Positions 26,080 through 34,440 of a DNA stretch of 64,000 bases are shown here, one piece after another (position 1 is the stretch's first letter; every line of letters begins with the position of its first letter). The position numbers were made by a program, and so were the translations under genes. The notes beneath the pieces are model-generated. The model was not told where the DNA came from, made no database searches, and was given only the letters and a program-made list of their open reading frames with translations. This stretch comes from Streptomyces qaidamensis (GTDB taxonomy: Bacteria; Actinomycetota; Actinomycetes; Streptomycetales; Streptomycetaceae), in assembly GCF_001611795.1 (NCBI RefSeq), contig NZ_CP015098.1, positions 6,634,001 through 6,698,000 of the forward strand, given 5' to 3'.

Positions 26080-26187
26080 TCCCCCGGGTCTTGAGGCCCA
26101 TGGTCATCGCCTATGCTTGGGGCTGCTTCGTGGGGCGCAAGAGGCCCGCGAGGCTATTGAGTCTGCTGTGAGGAGGGTTGGGAATCC

Positions 26188-26748
26188 ATGCACTGCCCCT
26201 TCTGCAGGCACCCCGACAGCCGTGTCGTCGACAGTCGTACGACCGACGACGGCACGTCGATCCGCAGGCGCCGCCAGTGCCCTGACTGCTCCCGTCGTTT
26301 CACGACCGTGGAGACGTGCTCGCTCATGGTGGTGAAGCGGTCCGGAGTCACCGAGCCCTTCAGTCGTACGAAGATCATCAATGGTGTGCGCAAAGCGTGC
26401 CAGGGGCGTCCCGTCACCGAGGACGCGCTGGCCCAGCTCGGCCAACGGGTCGAGGAGGCGGTGCGAGCGACCGGAAGCGCCGAGCTGACCACCCACGACG
26501 TGGGGCTGGCCATACTCGGCCCGTTGCAGGAGCTCGATCTCGTCGCATACCTGCGCTTCGCCTCCGTCTACCGGGCCTTCAACTCGCTGGACGACTTCGA
26601 GGCGGCCATCGAGGAGCTCAGGGTGCAGACGGGACACCCCGGCGCGGACGACGGAGACCGCGAGGACACGGCCGCGGGGAGCCAAGAAGACGACCGCGGG
26701 TCCGGAGGGGCGGAACAGGTCCCCCAGCCCGCCGGCGCCGCCGACTGA
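26188..26748 (+). CDS. nrdR: Ribonucleotide reductase repressor NrdR
   Basis: 186 aa. N-terminal zinc ribbon with MHCPFCRHPDSRVVDSR and RRQCPDCSRRFTTVE, then an ATP-cone (about 49-139) beginning VVKRSGVTEPFSRTKIING and including ASVYRAFNSLDDFE. It binds ATP or dATP and represses reductase genes through NrdR boxes. The last 45 residues are acidic and disordered. GGAGGG precedes the ATG. It is 161 bp upstream of nrdJ in the same direction, the known nrdRJ arrangement, and probably represses its own operon through the two boxes upstream. Confidence 0.97.
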   Translation: MHCPFCRHPDSRVVDSRTTDDGTSIRRRRQCPDCSRRFTTVETCSLMVVKRSGVTEPFSRTKIINGVRKACQGRPVTEDALAQLGQRVEEAVRATGSAELTTHDVGLAILGPLQELDLVAYLRFASVYRAFNSLDDFEAAIEELRVQTGHPGADDGDREDTAAGSQEDDRGSGGAEQVPQPAGAAD

Positions 26749-26909
26749 CCGGCGGACCGGACCCGGAAGGCAGCTCCGGGCCCGGCCGGACGGCGGCGAG
26801 AAGACCTGTTGCGGGCGATGTGAGTGGGTGCCCGCAACACCAGACAGAACACCGTGCCACGGGAACAACGGGGCACTTCAGGGCGTTTTCGCCCGTACAG
26901 GGAGGCGGC

Positions 26910-29801
26910 ATGACAGAGACGGCGAGCGGTCCGGCACGGAGTTCCCGCGCCAAGAGCCCCAAGGCGAGCAAGGGCCTGCGTGTCGAGCGCATCCACACCA
27001 CCCCTGGGGTCCACCCCTACGACGAGGTGGCCTGGGAGCGTCGTGACGTCGTCATGACCAACTGGCGCGACGGCTCGGTCAACTTCGAGCAGCGCGGCGT
27101 CGAGTTCCCCGACTTCTGGTCGGTGAACGCGGTCAACATCGTCACCAGCAAGTACTTCCGCGGTGCCGTGGGCACCCCGCAGCGCGAGACCAGCCTCAAG
27201 CAGCTGATCGACCGCATCGTGAAGACGTACCGGAAGGCCGGTGAGGACTACAAGTACTTCGCCTCGCCCGCCGACGCCGAGATCTTCGAGCACGAGCTGG
27301 CCTACGCCCTCCTGCACCAGATCTTCAGCTTCAACAGCCCCGTGTGGTTCAACGTGGGCACGCCGCAGCCCCAGCAGGTCTCCGCCTGCTTCATCCTGTC
27401 CGTCGACGACTCCATGGAGTCGATCCTCGACTGGTACAAGGAAGAGGGCATGATCTTCAAGGGCGGCTCCGGTGCCGGCCTGAACCTCTCCCGGATCCGC
27501 TCCTCCAAGGAGCTGCTGTCCTCCGGCGGCAACGCCTCCGGCCCGGTCTCCTTCATGCGCGGCGCCGACGCCTCCGCAGGAACGATCAAGTCCGGTGGCG
27601 CCACCCGCCGCGCCGCCAAGATGGTCGTCCTCGATGTGGACCACCCGGACATCGAGGACTTCATCGAGACCAAGGTCAAGGAAGAAGAGAAGATCCGCGT
27701 CCTGCGCGACGCCGGCTACGACATGGACCTGGGCGGCGACGACATCACGTCCGTCCAGTACCAGAACGCCAACAACTCGGTCCGTGTGAACGACGAGTTC
27801 ATGACGGCGGTCGAGCAGGGCAGCCAGTTCGGGCTGCGCGGCCGGATGACCGGCGAGGTCATCGAAGAGGTCGACGCCAAGGGGCTCTTCCGCAAGATCG
27901 CCGAGGCCGCCTGGGCCTGCGCCGACCCCGGCATCCAGTACGACGACACCATCAACACCTGGCACACCTGCCCCGAGTCCGGCCGGATCACCGCGTCGAA
28001 CCCGTGCAGCGAGTACATGCACCTGGACAACACGTCCTGCAACCTGGCCTCGCTGAACCTGATGAAGTTCCTGAAGGACGACGGCAAGGGCAACCAGTCC
28101 TTCGAGGCCGAGCGCTTCCAGAAGGTCGTCGAGCTGGTCATCACCGCGATGGACATCTCGATCTGCTTCGCGGACTTCCCGACGCAGAAGATCGGCGAGA
28201 ACACGCGCGCGTTCCGCCAGCTCGGTATCGGCTACGCCAACCTCGGCGCCCTGCTGATGGCCACGGGCCACGCCTACGACTCCGACGGCGGCCGCGCCCT
28301 CGCCGGCGCCATCACCTCCCTGATGACGGGCACGGCGTACCGGCGCTCCGCCGAACTCGCCTCGGTCGTCGGCCCGTACGACGGCTACGCCCGCAACGCC
28401 GACGCCCACAAGCGCGTCATGAAGCAGCACTCGGACGCCAACGACAAGGCCGTCCGCATGGACGACCTGGACACCCCGGTGTGGGCCGCCGCCAGCGAGG
28501 CCTGGGGAGACGTGCTGCGCATCGGCGAGAAGAACGGTTTCCGTAACTCCCAGGCGTCCGTGCTCGCCCCGACCGGCACCATCGGCCTGGCGATGTCCTG
28601 CGACACCACCGGTGTCGAGCCCGACCTCGCGCTGGTCAAGTTCAAGAAGCTGGTCGGCGGCGGCTCGATGCAGATCGTCAACGGCACCGTCCCGCAGGCC
28701 CTGCGCCGCATGGGCTACCTGGAAGAGCAGATCGAGGCGATCGTCGCCCACATCGCCGAGAACGGCAACGTGATCGACGCCCCGGGCCTCAAGCCCGAGC
28801 ACTACGAGGTCTTCGACTGCGCCATGGGCGAGCGGGCCATCTCCCCGATGGGCCACGTCCGCATGATGGCCGCGATCCAGCCGTGGATCTCCGGCGCCAT
28901 CTCCAAGACGGTCAACATGCCGGAGACGGCGACCGTCGAGGAGGTCGAGGAGATCTACTTCGAGGCCTGGAAGCTCGGCGTCAAGGCGCTCGCGATCTAC
29001 CGCGACAACTGCAAGGTCGGCCAGCCCCTCTCCGCCAAGACCAAGGAGAAGGAGAAGGCGGAGATCACCGAGAAGACCGAGGACACGATCCGTACCGCGG
29101 TCGAGAAGGTCGTCGAGTACCGCCCGGTCCGCAAGCGCCTGCCGAAGGGACGTCCCGGCATCACCACGTCCTTCACCGTCGGCGGCGCCGAGGGCTACAT
29201 GACGGCCAACTCCTACCCGGACGACGGTCTCGGTGAGGTCTTCCTCAAGATGTCCAAGCAGGGCTCGACCCTCGCGGGCATGATGGACGCCTTCTCCATC
29301 GCCGTCTCCGTCGGCCTCCAGTACGGCGTGCCGCTGGAGACGTACGTCTCGAAGTTCACCAACATGCGCTTCGAGCCGGCCGGTATGACGGACGACCCGG
29401 ACGTGCGGATGGCGCAGTCGATCGTCGACTACATCTTCCGCCGCCTGGCGCTGGACTTCCTGCCCTTCGAGACGCGCTCCGCGCTCGGCATCCACTCGGC
29501 CGAGGAGCGTCAGCGTCACCTGGAGACCGGTTCGTACGAGCCGTCCGAGGACGAGGTCGACGTCGAGGGTCTGGCGCAGTCGGCGCCGCGCGCTCAGGAG
29601 CTGAAGGCCGTCACCGCTCCGAAGTCCGAGGAGGCGGCCAAGCCCGTCCCGCAGCAGGCCCACACCAGTGCCGAACTGGTGGAGATGCAACTGGGCATCC
29701 AGGCCGACGCCCCGCTGTGCTTCTCCTGCGGCACGAAGATGCAGCGCGCCGGTTCCTGCTACATCTGCGAGGGCTGCGGCTCGACCAGCGGCTGCAGCTG
29801 A
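26910..29801 (+). CDS. nrdJ: Adenosylcobalamin-dependent class II ribonucleotide reductase NrdJ
   Basis: 963 aa. Reduces ribonucleotides with B12 as radical source, independent of oxygen. The catalytic region has SACFILSVDDSME (active-site Cys), NPCSEYMHLDNTSCNLASLN (Asn-Cys-Glu cluster) and APTGTIGLAMSCDTTG. Residues 835-963 form a tail ending in a Cys-rich motif CFSCGTKM-x5-CYICEGCGS that shuttles electrons or binds zinc. GGAGGCGGC precedes the ATG. No B12 riboswitch is seen here; in Streptomyces that element controls the class I nrdABS operon, so this gene is expected to respond through NrdR. Confidence 0.97.
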   Translation: MTETASGPARSSRAKSPKASKGLRVERIHTTPGVHPYDEVAWERRDVVMTNWRDGSVNFEQRGVEFPDFWSVNAVNIVTSKYFRGAVGTPQRETSLKQLIDRIVKTYRKAGEDYKYFASPADAEIFEHELAYALLHQIFSFNSPVWFNVGTPQPQQVSACFILSVDDSMESILDWYKEEGMIFKGGSGAGLNLSRIRSSKELLSSGGNASGPVSFMRGADASAGTIKSGGATRRAAKMVVLDVDHPDIEDFIETKVKEEEKIRVLRDAGYDMDLGGDDITSVQYQNANNSVRVNDEFMTAVEQGSQFGLRGRMTGEVIEEVDAKGLFRKIAEAAWACADPGIQYDDTINTWHTCPESGRITASNPCSEYMHLDNTSCNLASLNLMKFLKDDGKGNQSFEAERFQKVVELVITAMDISICFADFPTQKIGENTRAFRQLGIGYANLGALLMATGHAYDSDGGRALAGAITSLMTGTAYRRSAELASVVGPYDGYARNADAHKRVMKQHSDANDKAVRMDDLDTPVWAAASEAWGDVLRIGEKNGFRNSQASVLAPTGTIGLAMSCDTTGVEPDLALVKFKKLVGGGSMQIVNGTVPQALRRMGYLEEQIEAIVAHIAENGNVIDAPGLKPEHYEVFDCAMGERAISPMGHVRMMAAIQPWISGAISKTVNMPETATVEEVEEIYFEAWKLGVKALAIYRDNCKVGQPLSAKTKEKEKAEITEKTEDTIRTAVEKVVEYRPVRKRLPKGRPGITTSFTVGGAEGYMTANSYPDDGLGEVFLKMSKQGSTLAGMMDAFSIAVSVGLQYGVPLETYVSKFTNMRFEPAGMTDDPDVRMAQSIVDYIFRRLALDFLPFETRSALGIHSAEERQRHLETGSYEPSEDEVDVEGLAQSAPRAQELKAVTAPKSEEAAKPVPQQAHTSAELVEMQLGIQADAPLCFSCGTKMQRAGSCYICEGCGSTSGCS

Positions 29802-29822
29802 CGCCGAACGCATGAGCCGATG

Positions 29823-29860
29823 ACGACAGGGGCACCGCCTGCGGGCGGTGCCCCTGTCGT
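29823..29860. terminator. Strong hairpin terminator after nrdJ
   Basis: A perfect 17-bp stem (starting ACGACAGGGG) with a 4-nt loop, 21 bp after the nrdJ stop. It can also serve the convergent TerD-like gene. Confidence 0.88.
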
Positions 29861-29885
29861 TCTGCCTGCCTCGTCGCTGGCGGGC

Positions 29886-30503
29886 TCAGGGGCGCTGTGC
29901 CGCGCCCATCGTGCTGGTGAAGTCCACGGGATCGCCTTCGAAACCACGCAGGCCGGACCGGAAGTCCCACGGGCCGGAGCCCTCCCGGGTGAACTCCGCG
30001 ACCGTCGCCGCCGTCGCCGCGAGGACACTCCCGAAGTCGTCCTCCGCGAGGACGGTGTACCCCTCGCGGATACGCAATCCGGGGTTGCTCACACTGACGA
30101 AGGTGCGCTCCGCCGGGCGCTGCTGGATGACGACACCGACCACCACGCGCGCGTACCGGACGTCGAGCCGGTCGAGTTCCAGCGTCATCACTTCGTCGTA
30201 GCCGAAGCCCTGGCCGTCCTTGCTGTCCCGGTTGAGAGTGATCGTGCCGTCGGGCGAGCGGCTGTCGAAGTGCACCACGTATGCGGGGTCGCCGTGCGGA
30301 TCGTCCGCCAGGTAGGCAGCCGCGACCAGGTCCAGGTCGGTGGACGGCTGCCCCGCCGGACTGGGATCCCACCGCACCGCGATCTCGACCTTGCGAAGCC
30401 CCTTGTTGAGCCCGTCCACCACAGTCCCCTTCCCCGTGCCGACCCGTCCGTCGGACCCAACTGCCGGGCCCTCATGACCGTTTGTCCATCCTGCCACGCG
30501 CAT
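29886..30503 (-). CDS. TerD-family protein
   Basis: About 205 aa. The TerD fold, a calcium-binding beta sandwich linked to stress and tellurite resistance, is seen in STDLDLVAAAYL, VHFDSRSPDGTITLNRDS and GQGFGYDEVMTLELDRLD, with the DLD/D-rich Ca2+ ligands kept. It is a solitary copy without terB/terC neighbours, so its role is open. The start is uncertain: the ATG at 30503 lacks a ribosome site, and a GTG about 80 nt further in would still keep the whole domain. Confidence 0.75.
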   Translation of the reverse strand: MRVAGWTNGHEGPAVGSDGRVGTGKGTVVDGLNKGLRKVEIAVRWDPSPAGQPSTDLDLVAAAYLADDPHGDPAYVVHFDSRSPDGTITLNRDSKDGQGFGYDEVMTLELDRLDVRYARVVVGVVIQQRPAERTFVSVSNPGLRIREGYTVLAEDDFGSVLAATAATVAEFTREGSGPWDFRSGLRGFEGDPVDFTSTMGAAQRP

Positions 30504-30562
30504 GGGTGAGCGCGTGGGGGAGTGGTCCACCCGAGAGTGACCGACGCCACGCTCGGGGGCCT

Positions 30563-30568
30563 TACCAT
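30563..30568 (+). promoter_or_regulatory. -10 element TACCAT, leaderless start
   Basis: TACCAT is 6 nt before the GTG at 30575. Confidence 0.45.
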
Positions 30569-30574
30569 GGCGCG

Positions 30575-31180
30575 GTGCTGGTCAAGTGGATTCGCTGCAC
30601 CGTGGTGGACCGCCGCGGTTTCGAGCGGGGGCAGCGGAAGTGGGCGGGGCTTCTGGGGGAGCCGGGATTTCGCGGGCAGGGGGGTGGCTGGAGCCGGGGA
30701 CGGCCGGACGTGGCGCACATTTTCGCGTTCTGGGAGAGCCGCGCCTTCTACGACTCCTTCATGGCACGGTCGCACGACCGGCTCGCGTCGGCCCAGGCGG
30801 GTACGTTCAAGGACGCCCAGGTGAGGCTCTTCGACTATCGCTTCGACGTGAAGACCGGTTTCGAACCGCGCTTCACCGACGCCGACCTGCTCCGGGTGGC
30901 GCTCTGCCGCATCCACGAGGAGCGGGCCGAACACTTCGTGCTGATGCAGGAGAAGGTCTGGAACCCGGCGATGGCGGGCTCGCCCGGCATGGTGCGCGGG
31001 CTGTTCGGTGAGGCACCGGGGAACGAGTTCCTGGTGCTGTCGATGTGGCGCTCGGCCGCCGAGCACGGCAAGTACCGCACGGAACGCGTGGAGCGGCTCG
31101 CCCTGAGGGCCCAGACGGAGGCGGACGTTGCGGCGCTCACCGGGGACGTCGTGGACATGGAGTCGGGCTGGACGGTCTGA
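30575..31180 (+). CDS. DUF4937/YdbC-like protein, function unknown
   Basis: 201 aa soluble protein. Two ferredoxin-like halves are suggested by WIRCTVVDRRGFERGQRKW...FAFWESRAFYDSFM and the second VALCRIHEERAEHFVLMQ...VLSMWRSAAEHGKY. This is the layout of YdbC-like (DUF4937) proteins. There is no catalytic motif I can name. The GTG start fits a leaderless mRNA. It follows the TerD gene divergently and precedes the histidine phosphatase by about 200 bp. Confidence 0.7.
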   Translation: MLVKWIRCTVVDRRGFERGQRKWAGLLGEPGFRGQGGGWSRGRPDVAHIFAFWESRAFYDSFMARSHDRLASAQAGTFKDAQVRLFDYRFDVKTGFEPRFTDADLLRVALCRIHEERAEHFVLMQEKVWNPAMAGSPGMVRGLFGEAPGNEFLVLSMWRSAAEHGKYRTERVERLALRAQTEADVAALTGDVVDMESGWTV

Positions 31181-31375
31181 GCTCGCGCGGAGCACAGGTG
31201 CCCCGGACGGTGCGGCGGTTGCTCGGAGGGGTGCGGCGCTGTGTGACGCCGCGGGGCCCGGACGGAACCGTTCCGACTCGGGCAGGCGTGCGACCGATGT
31301 GACCTGTGGTGCAGGAATCGTGTGACCTACGCTGTATGGGTGCGGTAGGAGTGCTCCGCCGGCCCTCACCCGATC

Positions 31376-31381
31376 TAGGGT
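31376..31381 (+). promoter_or_regulatory. -10 element TAGGGT, leaderless start
   Basis: TAGGGT is 6 nt before the ATG at 31388. Confidence 0.5.
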
Positions 31382-31387
31382 CTTGGC

Positions 31388-32020
31388 ATGGCACGACCAC
31401 GGCGCATCGTCCTTGTCCGGCACGGCGAGTCGACGGGCAATGTTGATGACTCCGTCTACGAGCGTGAGCCCGACCACGCCCTGGCGCTGACCGAGCGCGG
31501 GCGGCGGCAGGCGGAGGCTACGGGCGAGCAGCTGCGCGAGCTCTTCGGCGACGAGCACGTCAGCGTGTACGTCTCCCCGTACCGTCGTACGCACGAGACC
31601 CTGCGTGCGTTCCACCTCGACCCCGGACTCATACGGGTGCGCGAGGAACCCCGGCTGCGCGAGCAGGACTGGGGCAACTGGCAGGACCGGGACGAGGTCC
31701 GCCTTCAGAAGGCCTACCGGGACGCGTACGGCCACTTCTTCTACCGCTTCGCACAGGGCGAGTCCGGCGCCGATGTCTACGACCGGGTCGGCGGCTTCCT
31801 GGAGAGCCTGTTCCGCAGCTTCGAGGACCCCGACCACCCGCCGAACGTCCTCATCGTCACCCATGGCCTGGCCATGAGGCTGTTCTGCATGCGGTGGTTC
31901 CACTGGACGGTGTCGGAGTTCGAGTCACTGTCGAACCCCGGGAACGGCGAGGTGCGGATGCTCGTTCTGGGGGACGACGGCAAGTACACCCTGGACCGGC
32001 CGTTCGACCGCTGGAAGTAA
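31388..32020 (+). CDS. Histidine phosphatase family protein, 3' end probably altered by prophage
   Basis: 210 aa phosphoglycerate-mutase-like enzyme. The catalytic motif LVRHGESTGN is at residues 8-17; the second His is in VLIVTHGLAMRLF (about 158). The YVSPYRRTHET block and the REQDWGNW acid are also present. Substrate unknown. Streptomyces relatives, as I remember them, continue about ten residues past RPFxRW with a PYGITG-like end; here the frame ends RPFDRWK-stop and the following DNA no longer looks like host sequence. I infer that the prophage integrated in the last codons and supplies a substitute stop, leaving the enzyme functional. Confidence 0.88.
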   Translation: MARPRRIVLVRHGESTGNVDDSVYEREPDHALALTERGRRQAEATGEQLRELFGDEHVSVYVSPYRRTHETLRAFHLDPGLIRVREEPRLREQDWGNWQDRDEVRLQKAYRDAYGHFFYRFAQGESGADVYDRVGGFLESLFRSFEDPDHPPNVLIVTHGLAMRLFCMRWFHWTVSEFESLSNPGNGEVRMLVLGDDGKYTLDRPFDRWK

Positions 32021-32336
32021 GACTCCCTTTAGATTCTCGGTACTGCTGGGTGCCTGACCTGCGCAAAACGATCCAGCATCGGCTGTGGCGGCCTGCGTCA
32101 AGGTGAGCACTCCGCTGGGACCCGGATCCGGTCACCTACCCAAAGGGCGAGGCTCCAGCGCCGGACATCTTCACGGGGGCGACTCTGAGCCGGCGGACCT
32201 GGACGTCCCGAAGGTGGCCCACCACGGGTTCACTCAACGTATCCACTTGAGAGTTTTCTGCCCCGACTTCCGAGATCGTCGCCGGTCCGCCCGTGTGGCT
32301 GAGCAGACTAGTCCTCCACTGACGAGGGAGGGGCGC
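32005..32336. other. Putative attL and non-coding phage arm
   Basis: From the phosphatase stop to the first phage gene there is about 316 bp without a supported gene. Composition drops locally (tttagattctcggtac). It does not fold as a tRNA and has no T-loop. The core crossover would lie near 32005-32020 if the phosphatase reading is right. Confidence 0.4.
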
Positions 32337-32615
32337 ATGGGCGTCAAGAAAATTCTGACGATCAAGCTGGAGATCGAGGTCAACGAGAAGGTGACCCGGT
32401 ATAGCCGTCTGGAGAACACGTACGGGGAGGTTGTGATCGCTGCCATGGAGGCGGCTCGGGCCGAGATGCCGACAGACAGCATCGAACAGATCACTACTCT
32501 CGCGCGCTGGGAGTACCGGCACTGGGACCCGGAACCGATCACCTACGAGAAGGGTGAGGTCCCGGACCTCGAAGACTTCGCGGACGACGAGATCGAGTGG
32601 CTGGACGAGGACTGA
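32337..32615 (+). CDS. Small acidic prophage protein, unknown
   Basis: 92 aa. Mixed alpha/beta N-terminal part (KKILTIKLEIEVNEKVTRYS) and a strongly acidic C-terminus (DLEDFADDEIEWLDED). ATG at 32337 follows GAGGGAGGGGCGC, a good ribosome site. First gene inside the left prophage end, on the forward strand, and followed at once by a hairpin. No family recognised; small acidic proteins of this kind can be DNA mimics, but nothing here shows it. Confidence 0.7.
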   Translation: MGVKKILTIKLEIEVNEKVTRYSRLENTYGEVVIAAMEAARAEMPTDSIEQITTLARWEYRHWDPEPITYEKGEVPDLEDFADDEIEWLDED

Positions 32616-32621
32616 TCACAC

Positions 32622-32658
32622 GAAGAGCCCCGACCGCCTGAGGACGCCGGGGCTCTTC
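32622..32658 (+). terminator. Hairpin after the small acidic gene
   Basis: GAAGAGCCCCG pairs with CGGGGCTCTTC (11 bp) around a 15-nt loop. Confidence 0.8.
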
Positions 32659-32852
32659 TCTGGCCTCACAGGGGGCGGGGGGTGCCTCAGTGGAAGGCCT
32701 CGCGAGGGAGTGTTGAGAGTCTGGCGCGCTGACGTCCCGAACAGAATGAGGGTTTGCGAATCAGGGTATCGGGATGCGCTGCACGCCATCTGAGTATGCG
32801 CGTATATCCCTCAGGTTCGTGACGTTGATGTGGGCTCTCGGCTCTCTCCTCC

Positions 32853-32858
32853 TAGGGT
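32853..32858 (+). promoter_or_regulatory. -10 element TAGGGT, leaderless start
   Basis: TAGGGT is 7 nt before the ATG at 32866. Confidence 0.5.
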
Positions 32859-32865
32859 CTGTCTC

Positions 32866-33414
32866 ATGTCATTCCCGAATCCACCGGGCATCCCTCCGCT
32901 CCCTGAGCGGCCTCCGGAGGTGCCGAAGAGGCCAGGTTTCTGGCGGGTGATGTCGGGCCGGAAGAAGCTCGCAGCCATCGCCCTGTGCGTTGCCGCTGCT
33001 GGCGCTGTGGGAGGTGCCATCGCAGCTCAGTCAGGCGGGGAGGACGCCTCGGCTTCCGTCTCCGAGGATGGCAAGGCCGACGTCGTGGAGTCGGCGGAAG
33101 AGCCTCTCCAGGCGTGTGCGGAAAGTTGGAATGACGGCAACACGAACAAGGCCAACGTGGCCTCGATGGCTACCGCCGCACAGGCCGAAAACCCGACTGC
33201 CTATGTGCACGTCGGGTTCAGTTCGGTATTCCCGGACAGGTGCCTGATCACGGTCGCCAACCCGTCCACGATGTACGCCCAGCAATACCTTCAAGGGGGT
33301 GGAACCGAATGGTCTCTCGCCCCCGCCTGGACGGGATCGGTCAACGACCTCGACGGATCGAATCTCCCGTGGAACGCGAAGATGGCGAAGGACGGGACGA
33401 TCATCGTCCTCTGA
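32866..33414 (+). CDS. Membrane-anchored extracellular protein of prophage, unknown
   Basis: 182 aa. A Pro-rich cytoplasmic start (PPGIPPLPERPPEVPKRPG), one TM helix at about 38-58 (LAAIALCVAAAGAVGGAIAA) after positive residues, then about 120 residues predicted outside the cell. Two Cys (in LQACAESWN and DRCLITV) could form a disulfide. It has its own leaderless promoter and a hairpin right behind it, so it is an independent unit that could be expressed in the lysogen. Candidate for lysogenic conversion or superinfection exclusion by position and topology only. Confidence 0.7.
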   Translation: MSFPNPPGIPPLPERPPEVPKRPGFWRVMSGRKKLAAIALCVAAAGAVGGAIAAQSGGEDASASVSEDGKADVVESAEEPLQACAESWNDGNTNKANVASMATAAQAENPTAYVHVGFSSVFPDRCLITVANPSTMYAQQYLQGGGTEWSLAPAWTGSVNDLDGSNLPWNAKMAKDGTIIVL

Positions 33415-33415
33415 C

Positions 33416-33452
33416 GAAGAGCCCCGACCGCACGGGACGGCCGGGGCTCTTC
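33416..33452 (+). terminator. Hairpin after the anchored protein gene
   Basis: GAAGAGCCCCG and CGGGGCTCTTC, the same stem as at 32622-32658, with a 15-nt loop. Confidence 0.8.
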
Positions 33453-33480
33453 TGCGCCCTCACGGGGGACGGGGGAGCCT

Positions 33481-33663
33481 CTACGGCATGACCCCGTGAG
33501 GGAGTGCGGGGGTGGGAGCGTGCTGGCCCACGAGGACGTCCAGTGAGTGGAGGAAGGCCGTGTGGGTCCCGGCCTCCTGAGCCGCCGTGATCACGTCGTC
33601 CAGGAACTCGTACGCCTGCTCGTCCGTGAGGTCGCTCAGCCAGGGGAAGGCGCTGCTCTGCAC
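33481..33663 (-). CDS. Small protein, third gene of the ATP-binding operon
   Basis: 60 aa, soluble and acidic in the middle (LSDLTDEQAYEFLDDVITAA), probably two or three helices. GTG at 33663 starts 2 nt after the stop of the 69-aa gene. No family recognised. Forms an operon with the two genes upstream. Confidence 0.6.
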   Translation of the reverse strand: MQSSAFPWLSDLTDEQAYEFLDDVITAAQEAGTHTAFLHSLDVLVGQHAPTPALPHGVMP

Positions 33664-33665
33664 GG

Positions 33666-33875
33666 CTACACCTCTCGCTCCTTCTTGACCCGCTCCAGGC
33701 GCGGGACGGTGACGTTCAGCTTCTCGGCGCTCGGGGCCGTCCAGGTGCGGGCCCACGAGTCCACCGCACGCAGGACGTACGTCCCATTCCTCACGTCGCT
33801 GATGACGCCCTCCCTGCCCGCGTCGGAGTCGTACACCTGGTCACCGACCCACGCCGTGGGCTTCTCCTCGCTCAC
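33666..33875 (-). CDS. Small SH3-barrel-like protein, second gene of operon
   Basis: 69 aa. The pattern GDQVYDSDAGREGVISDVRNGTY-like with later WARTWTAPSAEKLNV is typical of small beta-barrel proteins of streptomycetes. GTG overlaps the stop of the ATP-binding protein (GTGA). Function unknown; possibly a partner of that protein. Confidence 0.65.
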   Translation of the reverse strand: MSEEKPTAWVGDQVYDSDAGREGVISDVRNGTYVLRAVDSWARTWTAPSAEKLNVTVPRLERVKKEREV

Positions 33876-34294
33876 CGGGCCGACTCACAGAACACCTCGG
33901 CCCAGACCTGCTTGCCCCATCGGTAGAGGTCGGTGCCCCAGCGCTCGGCCAGGGCGTCGACCAGGAGGAGGCCCCGGCCGCTGGTGAGGAGGTCGTCGTC
34001 GGGCTTGGCCAGCTTCGGCAGCACGCGGGCCCTGTCGACGACGCCGATCCGTACGAACCGTTCGCTCGGCCGGGTGACGACGACCCGGATCACGCGGCTG
34101 TTCGTGTGCTTGACCGCGTTGGCCACCAACTCCGAGACGAGCAGTAACGCGGTGTCCGTCAGCTCCTCCAGGTGCCAGACGGCCAAGGCCGTCCGTACGA
34201 GCTTGCGGGCGGTCTCGGCGCTCTCCTCCAGACCCGGGAGTGTCTCGGAGTATCCGGGGTGTCCCGTGTGGTGCGGCTTCGCTGACACGATCAT
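33872..34294 (-). CDS. RsbW/SpoIIAB-like ATP-binding protein (anti-sigma family)
   Basis: 140 aa GHKL ATPase domain. N-box LLVSELVANAVKHTNS near residue 60, a VVDRARVLPKL segment in place of the usual G1 DxGxG box, and G2 TSGRGLLLVDALAERWG. Streptomyces has dozens of such short proteins, often near XRE regulators; some antagonise sigma factors, most are untested. ATG at 34294 has GAGGTT 9 nt upstream. First gene of a leftward three-gene operon, divergent from the XRE-TPR gene across a palindromic site. Its presence inside a prophage is unusual. Confidence 0.78.
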   Translation of the reverse strand: MIVSAKPHHTGHPGYSETLPGLEESAETARKLVRTALAVWHLEELTDTALLLVSELVANAVKHTNSRVIRVVVTRPSERFVRIGVVDRARVLPKLAKPDDDLLTSGRGLLLVDALAERWGTDLYRWGKQVWAEVFCESAR

Positions 34295-34419
34295 CTGAAC
34301 CTCAGGGGTGTCGGTGTACGACTGCCTTGGTTCAGTCAACGACCGCTCGTCCGCGCCGAGGAGGAAAAGTCGGCCGGGCGTGCATCACGGCCAACCGGAA
34401 ATTTCCCGGCTCTTGCCGT

Positions 34420-34438
34420 CACTGATGGGGCATCAGTG
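34420..34438. promoter_or_regulatory. Operator-like perfect palindrome CACTGATG-GGG-CATCAGTG
   Basis: An 8-bp perfect inverted repeat with a 3-bp centre. It ends 2 bp before the -10 of the XRE-TPR gene and lies in the shared region with the divergent ATP-binding operon. Confidence 0.65.
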
Positions 34439-34440
34439 GC

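Larger units (their letters stand above)
25567..26187. other. Divergent lexA-nrdR intergenic region
   Basis: About 620 bp. It holds the lexA SOS box on the left and two NrdR boxes on the right. The middle (about 25690-26020) shows no convincing gene or RNA. No cobalamin riboswitch core was recognised. Confidence 0.6.

Noticed and set aside
25640..26187. Cobalamin riboswitch upstream of nrdR-nrdJ
   Set aside because: The B12-box core and expected stems were not recognised; NrdR boxes account for regulation.
26568..29813. Minus-strand open frame of over 1000 codons opposite nrdJ
   Set aside because: Low-complexity Val/Asp/Gly/Arg composition; it is the shadow of nrdJ codons with G/C third positions.
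32020..32160. tRNA gene as attachment site
   Set aside because: No T-loop, anticodon arm or acceptor pairing could be found; the 3' end of the phosphatase gene explains the boundary better.
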